This document shows, one piece after another, positions 1-8,800 of a stretch of DNA of 15,174 nt. The notes below the pieces were generated by a model, which saw nothing but the letters and a program-made list of their open reading frames with translations, was not told where the DNA came from and made no database searches. Each line of letters opens with the position of its first letter. Position 1 is the stretch's first letter. The DNA lies in assembly GCA_027596945.1 (NCBI GenBank), contig JADGJH010000704.1:1-15174 (forward strand), written 5' to 3'. A program made the translations under genes and the position numbers. This DNA comes from Physocladia obscura (Eukaryota > Chytridiomycota > Chytridiomycetes > Chytridiales > Chytriomycetaceae).

Positions 1-458
1 AATTTCATGAGTATTTAACTTGGCAATAAATAAGATTGGAGTTGAAAGATTCTAGAAAAGTTATCACGAAAGCGAAATAAACTTGCCACTCAAATTATTG
101 TTAAAATGGCAGCCAGCTTCTGCTACATCATCAAACTGAAGTTTGCCATACGCCGCCTTTATTGATCACAATCATCTGAACATCTCTCATATGTTCACAG
201 TTGCTATTGTTAAATACGTTTGCAACTGCCTTGGTTATGAATTTTTTGCTTATATCATTAATTTTCCAGAATCCGCTGGCTCTAAGCGATTGCATTGTTG
301 TATTTATAAACTTCATTAAAAAAAATTGCCATTTTTGCTGTCCAGGTTTGTTGCTAGAATGGCCAATAATAATGCTGCTGGACGATATTAAATAAAGACG
401 GTGGCAAGTGAATTTTTGCAGTCAAGAATATTGGAAAGATTGAACGGAATAATAGGAT
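1..458. other. 5' flank of the SUMO ligase gene; no gene recognised
   Basis: AT-rich sequence without a convincing coding region. Open frames of about 60 codons exist on both strands (for example 131-316 minus and 201-395 plus) but show no family motif. A splice-acceptor-like TTTTTGCAG ends at about 420, and a stop codon (TAG, 453-455) lies just upstream in frame with the ATG at 459. The piece after the acceptor-like site is therefore likely to be 5' UTR, possibly with a UTR intron. Confidence 0.4.
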
Positions 459-2658
459 ATGCCAACCAATCGCATCATGAAACTGACGCCGGCCGACTTC
501 ATGGTGCTGACAGCTCTGGTGGGAGTAACGCTGAGAGAAAAGCTGTTAATGCTGGGCGATCCGAGCGAGTACGGACGTTTCACGGTGGCCGAGATTCGCC
601 AGTTTGTGCATTGGGCCGAAGTGCGATTTCCTGAATCTGGTCCCGGTGGTATTGCGCGGGCCGGAAATTCCTCTTCAAAAGCAGCCTGGGTTCTGTGTAT
701 GCAGGCCGTTTTTTTCGACCAATTGTATCGGTAACGCGTTGTTTTCCCTTCTGCACCCCTTCCTTACATCTAATTGTATTGCAGTTTCCCACGGGCCCGT
801 AGTTTCGAACCCACCGAGGCCGCCGCCGCAGTAATGATTACCGCTGCACAGGTGCACGTGCGGACGTGCTACTTGGAAGCTATACGCCACCAGCACGAAC
901 GCGAACAGCGGCAACAACTCCGTATTCGACTGCAAGTGCCGCAATCTCTTTCGTCTAGATCTGCGATGAATTCCAGTTCTGCTTTTGCTTCCGCGCGGCC
1001 TTCGCAGCAGAAGATCGTCCGCCGGCTGCCTCTTCAGAAACAAACTGCCCTGCGCCAGAAAACTTCTCTCCGATTACCGCAGATGAGCTATTCGGGATCA
1101 ACATCAACCCTTGATCTTATAATGCAAATCCCCAAGTACACTTACATAACGACGCCGTCTGTTTGTCTTCTCAGAGATTTGGCTATTTCTACAATCCCGA
1201 ATGAACTGCTGATACCAATCCGATTCAAGGTCTCTTTTACTTCTGCCATCGCCGCAACGATCTATGAAAATATTTCAATTCCGAGAATGGCTGCTGTTAA
1301 AAAAGATGCGTGTGTTTTGTGGCATTTTCGTGCAGCTGTTGCAGACAGGGCGGGAGAAATGGGTTGGAAAGCATGTGATATGCCTGTTGGTAGTCTGAGT
1401 GTTGATATTTGTGGAAGCGCAATCATGAATGCTGGAATAGTAACGGCAGTAAGTAGTCAATCAAAATATATTGGTCAATTTTATACCATCTGTCACCAAA
1501 ATGGTAACAAAAACATTATTTTTAAAATAAAATAAAAGCAATCGGCAAAGAAAGTGGACATCACTGAAGTATTTCGTGCGCAGTCAGTAAAAATATGTTC
1601 GGAATTGCAAAGCGATCGGATCCCAATTCTGACTTTTGCAGTAACATTTCATGAAGGGGTGCGTTCGTCATGTACCGCAATTGCGACGGCAGTTAACGCA
1701 CATCAAAGGTTAAGTGTTCAAGAAAGTTTAGTAAAACTATATAAGGACTCTTTTCCGCCACAATCAATACTCAGTGTAGCAGTGGAAGCCAATGTTTGTG
1801 AAGAAAATGTGGCAGAAGTTGTGGAGAAATTACAAAAAGCCATGTTAGAAACTATAGAGGAAAGTGGAAATAGCGGCAGCGATGCAGCAGTATCATCAGC
1901 TGCTGCAACTATCGCAAATGATGATGAAGTGACTACTGGCGACTCTACTGTTACATTTACATGTCCACTAACTCTGGCGCGGATAAAACATCCTGCGAAA
2001 GGAAAAAAATGTTTGCATCGACAGACTTTTGATGCAGAGGTGTTAAATTTGGTTTCTCAAATTTCACTGACATAAACTACAACAACAACACAAAAAACAA
2101 CAACAATGTAGACATATTTGAAATTTAATGAAAAAAGCGAAAAACCATGGAGCTGTGTTGTTTGCAATAAGGAGATCTGCCAAAACGTTTGCTTTTTTTG
2201 TTGTTTTTTTATTTCTAACATACTGCATTTGTTCTCAATCTTTTAAATTTTTATTCCAGGATATTCAAATAGATATTGACTACCTGCGACTTCTTCGAAA
2301 ATACCCAACAAGTGAAAAATGTATTATCAAGTCTGACGGAACTGATGAACCATTTTCTGCAACATTACCAAGTTCATATACAGTTCCATCTGTTGATGCA
2401 TCGGGGCAAATTCGACAGTCAAATACGTTTATGATTGGTGGACTTAGTGATGACTCCTCTTTAGCAAACAAACATGCCAAGAAACGAAGTTTCACAGATG
2501 TTATCACAATTCTTAGCAGCGATGACGAATGCAGTGAACCTATTTTTAAACGTTCTGGAAGACATTCGGCTTCAAGCTCTTTTTACAACTCTACAATTAC
2601 AGAGGTTGAAAGTATCGGGGCTAGTGGAGAAATTGTACAAACGATCGTAATTGACTGA
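459..2658 (+). CDS. PIAS/Siz-family SUMO E3 ligase (PINIT + SP-RING + SIM), five exons
   Basis: Exons: 459-730, 785-1503, 1555-2039, 2112-2186, 2260-2658; 649 aa. The family promotes SUMO transfer from Ubc9 to nuclear substrates. A PINIT-like domain covers roughly residues 220-400; its VDITEVFR segment corresponds to the PINIT motif (P-I-N-I-T in animal PIAS). The SP-RING runs from FTCPL (C467) through KCLH (C483, H485) to PWSCVVC (C507, C510), so the zinc-ligand pattern is kept, although the usual CPVC is CVVC. The SP-RING is split by an intron after FDAE and another follows CNKEICQN; joining exons 3-4-5 restores an uninterrupted domain. A SUMO-interacting motif, DVITILSSDDE, sits at residues 597-607. 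The N-terminal 90 residues occupy the usual SAP position but do not clearly match SAP. ATG 459 is the first in frame after a TAG at 453. A 39-nt in-frame candidate intron (1136-1174) would shorten exon 2. The family call is firm; the N-terminal model less so. Confidence 0.83.
1136..1174 (+). other. Possible 39-nt in-frame intron inside SUMO ligase exon 2
   Basis: GTACAC...TCTTCTCAG has a good pyrimidine-rich acceptor and a length divisible by three. Removing it or keeping it both leave the frame open. It lies just upstream of or at the beginning of the PINIT-like domain, where sequence conservation is too weak to decide. It is shorter than the other introns in the window. Confidence 0.35.
2040..2111 (+). 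other. Intron within the SP-RING of the SUMO ligase, CAA-rich
   Basis: GTGTTA...AATGTAG, 72 nt, phase 0. It is placed exactly between FDAE and TYLKFNEK, which are contiguous in the SP-RING family. The intron carries an ACAACAACA-type low-complexity stretch (about 2078-2106). Reading through it hits a TAA at 2073-2075, so retention would lose the second half of the zinc site. Confidence 0.8.
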
Positions 2659-2718
2659 TGAAGCAAAACTTAAATTTGTGTATAAAAAATTGAAACTTTT
2701 TTCAAAGTATAAAAAGAG

Positions 2719-4321
2719 TCAATACACAATATCTGTCGTTTGTGCATGCTGATCAATATCATACCCGTAAACACTTTTGAAAGCGCCACCAACCGCAACC
2801 ATCCGCTCATTGTTTGATAAAGCGACCGAATAAACACTATGCGTAAACCCGTGTGCAACCCCAACAGCCCGTCCCGTCGCCAAACTAAACATCTTGACTT
2901 CATTAAACGCGCCACAGCCTCCAGCAACAACAACACCACCACCATTACTACCAGCGGCTCTGCGTCCAAACGATCCACTGTACAATAATGAGCATCGCCG
3001 TTCGCCATCCATAACGCTCCACGCCAGCGTGTCCACAAGCCGGCCTGTCGCGTAATCGTAAGTCTGGAGCTGATCGGACTTAGCAAACGACGCGGCGAGG
3101 ATCAACGATCCGTCGGGAGAAATGTCGAGCGCGTCGGTGCCGCAGATGTGTGGGCCGTAGATTGCCCGAACAGAATGGCCAACACGTATATCCCAGAATT
3201 GGATCGTGTTGTCCCATCCACCGCTGATGAGCATGTTAGTGTCGGATGGATGGAATTTCACTGAAAAGACTCGGCTGGAATGGCCTGCTGCATCTGTTCC
3301 CTGTCTTTTTTTTTTGCATGTGCAAAAAATTGTGAATTGTTTTTTTTTTGCATGTGCAAAAAATTGTGAACAGATTTTTTTTTTACCCGCGATTCATTTC
3401 CAAAATTTTCGCATGCGTTTGTGCATCGTAAATTCGCACAAAGGAGTCTGACGCTGCTGAAGCAAAGTAATTGCATATTCCAGCTGGTTGATCGTTTGAT
3501 AATCCGATATTCTGGTATGCGACACAGTTTATTTGAACACTAGGCTCTGAAATGCTTGAAATCAACTGTCCAGACGTGTAATGCCAATGAATAATTCGGC
3601 CGTCCGCAACTGTATTTACTTTTTATCAAAGAGAGTGGCAGAAGAAAAATTATTTTTCTCACATCCAGCTACCAAAATATTCTTGTTCCTAAAGGTTTTT
3701 AGGTCGGGTCTGAATGTGACTGTCGTGCACGGAAACAAGTCTTGTCCCGTTTCAGGCGGAGGCTCAAGAGTCCTTACCATCTCGTTGCTGGTTGTGGAAT
3801 AAATTTGAACGGCTGAGGAACCAAGACCAGCAGCAAGATATTCGTCGTCCGGAGAAAATTTCACGCAGTAAACTTCGGAAGTCTCTCTATTTGTATCAAA
3901 AATGCGATATATTTCAGAAATAAAAAAAAACCGCATCACACAGCCAAAAATTAAATAAAATAAACCTTTTGATAAATTTCGGCCGAAAGATTCCTTGAAA
4001 AGTGGGCTCTCGAAATACATTATTTCCTCTTCCAGTTTTCTTGGTTGCATAGGAATATCCAGACATGGAAGCGCGTTCAATGACACTGGGAGCCCCTGAG
4101 CTGGAAGCTGGCTGTCCGAGCACATAGTTCCATTCACTCAATACAGATCCATTACTGCCATTTCCGAGCATCGCGCGTCGATCGAGCGCATGAAGCGATC
4201 CCAGCGATCCTTTCAAACTTCTATGTAAATTCCCGGCGGATTTATGTTGAGAATTTGCTAGATCACTCGTTGACGTACGCGAAGATCTTTTATCATCTTT
4301 CAAAATATCTGATGCGTTCAT
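2719..4321 (-). CDS. WD40-repeat protein, four exons
   Basis: Exons on the minus strand: 4321-3966, 3886-3663, 3609-3387, 3304-2719; 462 aa. Residues 1-115 are Ser/Gly-rich and look disordered. From about residue 120 WD40 repeats follow: VYCVKFSPDDEYLAAGL, NILVAGFADGRIIHWHYTSG (formed only after splicing exon 2 to 3), YFASAASDSFVRIYD, RVFSVKFHPSDTNMLISGGW with WDNTIQFWDIR, and YGPHICGTDALDISPDG. The pattern matches a conserved but poorly characterised WD40 family with a GGWDNT/YGPHICG signature, which I associate with zoosporic fungi, protists and invertebrates; the propeller presumably acts as a scaffold. The ATG at 4321 has G at -3. An acceptor-like TTTCTGTAG ends at 4353, and the frame is open back to it, so an extra upstream exon is possible. 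No signal peptide or membrane segment is seen. The gene converges on the SUMO ligase. Confidence 0.8.
3306..3373. repeat. 34-bp tandem duplication in WD40 intron 3
   Basis: Two copies (3306-3339 and 3340-3373) of a unit made of ten T, then GCATGTGCAAAAAATTGTGA and a short tail. They differ only in the last few bases (ATTG versus ACAG). A third T-run follows at once. Most of the 82-nt intron 3386-3305 (minus strand) is made of this repeat, including its A-rich 3' end. Confidence 0.9.
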
Positions 4322-4776
4322 GACCAAACTTTTTTTTCTTTTGTGGACAAACCTACAGAAATAACAAAAAATTTGAAGATCGATGTAGAACACGAGCAAT
4401 CAAAACTATTAAAAAATGCCGGAAAGTTGCCAATAGAGATAGTTTGAAGCCAGCATATTTACTTCTTTACGAGTCACATCTGGCTGTTTTTGACACATCA
4501 AAAATTGTGGACGCAAAGATGCCAATACCATCTCTCGCCAGGGAGGTCCATATACTTCAACGGAGCTGCTCTTCAAAGCTACTTCTATGAGCTGGCAACT
4601 CACATTAACAATGTACCAAAAAGTTCAAATTCAATTCACAAGTGCTGTTTATTTAGCACTGATGATGCAGTACTAATATTTTGTGTCTAAGTTCACAGTC
4701 CTGTAGAAAGAGGTTGGTACAATAAAATAAAAAATAAAAGAAATTTATTCTTATTCTTTTTAGCATTTTGAAAAAT

Positions 4777-4802
4777 AATAAATAAAGCCACTTTTATTTA
4801 TT
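4777..4802. repeat. AT-rich inverted repeat with AATAAA on both strands
   Basis: AATAAATAAAG, a three-base CCA loop, then CTTTTATTTATT form a hairpin with a single bulge. Each arm gives an AATAAA hexamer on one strand, so it could serve as a bidirectional polyadenylation signal. No transcript ending here is identified, and such sequences also arise by chance in AT-rich DNA. Confidence 0.35.
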
Positions 4803-5250
4803 TTTTATTTCAATAAAACATTTAAAAAAAAATTAAAACAACTGCAAAAGCAAAATTTGCTGTGGCAGTGCAAAGCAGACTATGTGACATCAGCACTTCA
4901 TCCCAATGGAAGCAAGACTGACCTAGAAGCAAAGTCTCATTTAATTTTCATGACAGTGCTCTTAACCATTAAATGCTTTGCAAAACATGGCAAATTTTTA
5001 ACTTGATTGGCTCTGCAGGAAAAAAATAGCTTACGGTAGTTTTTGCTATTGTAGATGCATCCACTGACCACAACATGGCATATGCATCAATTTAAGTTGT
5101 GTTTCATGCTTTATGCTTTATTGATATGGTAGTCTTTGTTTGCACTGTTGCATCCCTGAGCTACACCAACTTGGTTGCGCACATCATGCAACTTTTTAAC
5201 ATTGTGCTTCACGGTGTGGCACTTGAGAGACCAATGAACAATGCTCAAGT

Positions 5251-5502
5251 ATGGCAGATATTTGCGAAAATGCAAAATTGTACTCCCAATTCGAAGGCAA
5301 GCTCAAGTCTTCAATAAAAAAGCAGACTGACAAGCTGATCAAATGGTTTAAATATCTAGAATTGCAGGGAATCCCATTTAAAACTCTTGAATCAGCAACA
5401 GATGAAGATTTGGAGATGATTGTCAGAAAAATAAAAGAAATTCAGTTAAACATTGGCAAAAAGTTGAATTGGAGCAAACTGATAATTATCAACTGTCCTT
5501 AA
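5251..5502 (+). CDS. Unrecognised small ORF, Lys-rich and helical
   Basis: An 83-codon open frame from an ATG to a TAA, with many Lys, Glu and Ile residues (for example QTDKLIKWFKYLELQGI and a segment EDLEMIVRKIKEIQ), suggesting an amphipathic helical peptide. No family is recognised. It lies about 380 bp upstream of the carboxylase start, in a region that otherwise looks non-coding. It may be a real small gene, an exon of a decayed gene, or chance. Confidence 0.2.
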   Translation: MADICENAKLYSQFEGKLKSSIKKQTDKLIKWFKYLELQGIPFKTLESATDEDLEMIVRKIKEIQLNIGKKLNWSKLIIINCP

Positions 5503-5880
5503 ATTTGCAAAAAAAACTACTGGTAAAAGGCTTCAGCTCTCATCGACTTCCTCCCACACTCTGGCAGTTTTCCAAAGGCGAGGATTACTGTTTTCATCAT
5601 CACTGATGAATGCATGCCTCATAAACATTACAAATTATGTCACTTTTGTGATTCACTTCAAATACAGTTTGCAAAATAGCATCGATTGATGCTCAGCAAT
5701 GACAAAAAAGGTTCACCTGAATTTCAGCAACATTTGCAAGCTTTGATATCGTCTTGCCATAGCATGTTGGTAGCACTTCATCAACCCCAGCTGCTGTTGT
5801 GATGAAATTTCCTGTATTTCAAAGGCAACTTTTGAAGTTTTCAACCATGTATTTTAAAAGCTTGACTAAAAATCTTTTTC

Positions 5881-8800
5881 ATGAAAATCCTGATCGCAAA
5901 TAGAGGTGAAGTAGCGCAAAGGATCGCGAATGCATGTGACGGAGTCTCTGCGTCACGGGTGTTTGCAAAAGTTGCAAGTGAAGGCACTGCACCAGAAAAC
6001 TCATATGAAATTAACAGCAATCAATATATTGGCATTGAAAGTTTTACTGAAGCTGTGTCGATTGCGAATGCTGCCGTGCAGGCACAATGCACACACGTGC
6101 ACCCTGGATACGGATTTTTAAGTGAATCTGCTGCGTTTGCAGATGTTTTGCTAGAAAGCGGGGTTAAACTTATTGGGCCTCCGTCGAATCTTTTGGCCCT
6201 GTTTGGAAACAAGCAAAAGGTCTGTCAACATGCTTGCATAACTTCACTAAAAATTATATTGACAAAGGCAAAACAATTTGCTCGATCTTGTGGTGTTCCA
6301 GTTGTTGTAGACTCTGGTCCCTGCCCAACTATTAATGAAGCGATTGCATTTGCTCAATCACTCTTGTCAGACTCAAAACTTTCTGAATTCCGGTATTCTC
6401 CTTCTTCAATTTCGCTCATGGTAAAAGCTGTTGGTGGTGGTGGCGGCCGAGGAATACGACGGGTAGATTTGACAAATAATGGCGATATGACTCCGCTTAT
6501 CGATGCTTACAATGTTTGCCAAAGGTATACAAAAGCAAAGCACTATATTTTTGTAAATATGCCAATACAATAGGGAGTCGTTGGCTTTTTTTGGAATAAG
6601 TGATGTATTCTGTGAAGCTTGCTTGATCAATGCCCGCCATATTGAAGTGCAGATTATTGCCGATAATTTCGGAAATGTAGCTCATTTTGGAGAACGAGAG
6701 TGTACGATTCAACGCAAAAACCAGAAAGTGATAGAAATTGCGCCATCTCCAACATTATCATCGTCGCTTCGCATCAAATTAATTGCAGCCGCGTTAAAAA
6801 TTGGAAAATCTTGCAATTATTCAAGCTTGGGAACTGTTGAATTCCTTGTGACCAGCTCCGGCGACGATAACCAACTGTTTTACTTCCTCGAGATGAATCC
6901 AAGGCTTCAAGTTGAACATACAATAACAGAGGAGATTTACGGAATTGACCTTGTTCAGTTGCAGATCCGGGTTGCGGAAAACGAAAATCTGACTGATATG
7001 TTTCCAGAATGTCTATTTGCGACAAAATTTTGCGGCAAAGATACCAACTGCCGCACTTGCAATCCAACTGGCTATGCCATTCAAGCGCGAGTGAATGCTG
7101 AAACTGTTTATGTTGATGATGAAAATCAGATTTCGGTCTTTGCATCTCCAGGCGTTGTAACACTGTTCGAGCCGCCGCATGGAAAAGACATCCGCGTTGA
7201 CACTGCCGCTTATGCCGGATATTTTGTCGACGCTCAATATGATACTCTACTTGCAAAAGTTATTGTTCGTAGCTCCCAATTCTTGAAATGCGTCGATTTT
7301 CTGTCTGCTGTATTAAAACGATTTCGCGTTCGTGGGGTGGAAACAAATTTAAGTATTTTACTGGAATTATTATTTGAGATTCCAAGTAGATTCAATGAAG
7401 TTAATACCGAGTTTGTCGAGCGTTTGTTGGTAGAACGATGGAGAGCTGGTTATATATTTTATCAGCAACAGTCGGATAATATTAATATCATTGAGGAATC
7501 AGACTCAAGCTTAGTTTTTGTGAGGAGTCCTGTTGCGGGAACCGTTCAGTAAGCGGCAAGCTTATTTTTTTGAATTAGTTTTTATTTAACCAAATTCAAC
7601 TCAAGGAGTATATCTGCAAAAGATGGCCAAACCGTCTCAAAAAACGACGAAATTGCAATCATTGTATCCATGAAAATGGAAAACCTCATACGTTCTCCAA
7701 TTTCAGGAACTGTGGAACGAGTACTTGCTTTGCCGAACTCAACACTAACCCAACAAGCCGCAATCTTAGCCATTCGACCATCAAAGTCATCCAAACTCTT
7801 GCCTGAATCAGTCGAAAACAATCAAACTTCTGCAAATACAGTTCGCCCAGAGTTGGAAGAGTTGATAGTGCGATTATCGCACACTCAAGATTCTTCGCGA
7901 GCAAAAGCAATAGAAAAACAACGATCCGCCAAAAAGCTATCCGCGCGCGAAAAAATTTTTCTTTTATTACAACTGCAAAACCCAGCAGAATTCTTTGAAT
8001 TCGGAGCATTGGCAATAGCCGCGCAGAAATCTCGTCGAACCGTTGAAGATTTGATCAAAAACACTCCTGCAGATGGATTGGTGACAGGATTCGGCAAAAT
8101 CGCACCACAAAAAGAAAACAGCCTTGAAATTTCCATTGCTGTGGCGGCTTACGATACCACTGTTTTAGCAGGCACACAAGGATTTTGGAATCATCGCAAA
8201 TTCGATCGACTGCTTCATGTTGCCTTAGCCAATCGTTTGCCGGTTGTTGCTTTTTGCGATGGTGGCGGTGGAAGACCGGGTGATACTGATTCTCAGAATG
8301 TTGTTGGTGCAGGGTTGGATTTGGATACATGGAGACTTATGGCAAGGGTTTCAAAGGTTGCACCAACGGTTGGTATTGTATCGGGGCCGTGTTTTGCGGG
8401 AAATGCAGCATTATTGATGTGTTGTGATTTTGTTGTGAGCACCTCTGATTCAAATATGGGGATGGGAGGTCCGGCAATGATTGAAGGCGGAGGATTGGGA
8501 GTTTACAAAGTAAGTTAATTATTTAAACTTTTGGCTGATTTGCATCATATTCATCATCTATTTTTTCCCCTCAGACTCATGAAATTGGTCCTGCGAACAT
8601 CCAAACCAAAAACGGAAGCATCGATATTATTGCAGACGATGATGCGCACGCAGTTGAACTAACCCGACAATTGCTTTCGTACTTTTACGAACCAACTGCA
8701 CAAATAGCAAGCTCCTGGAAATCCGAAGACCAAACACGACTACGTTTTGCCATCCCTGAAAATCTAAAACGGAGTTATGACATACGAAAAAACGTGCTTG

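Larger units (their letters stand above)
4409..5880. other. Gene-poor AT-rich interval between WD40 and carboxylase genes
   Basis: I recognise no gene here. It holds A/T-rich low complexity at about 4720-4835 and scattered short open frames. A minus-strand frame at 4603-4409 (64 codons) and plus-strand frames at 5099-5317 and 5251-5502 have plausible codon use but no motif I know. Stretches around 5000-5320 and 5600-5840 read like decayed coding sequence with stops, possibly an old mobile-element remnant; I see no terminal repeats or catalytic motif to support that. The upstream end probably holds the promoter of the WD40 gene and the downstream end that of the carboxylase. Confidence 0.4.

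Noticed and set aside
7582..8330. Minus-strand open frames opposite the carboxylase
   Set aside because: No motif; they are shadows of strongly coding plus-strand sequence.
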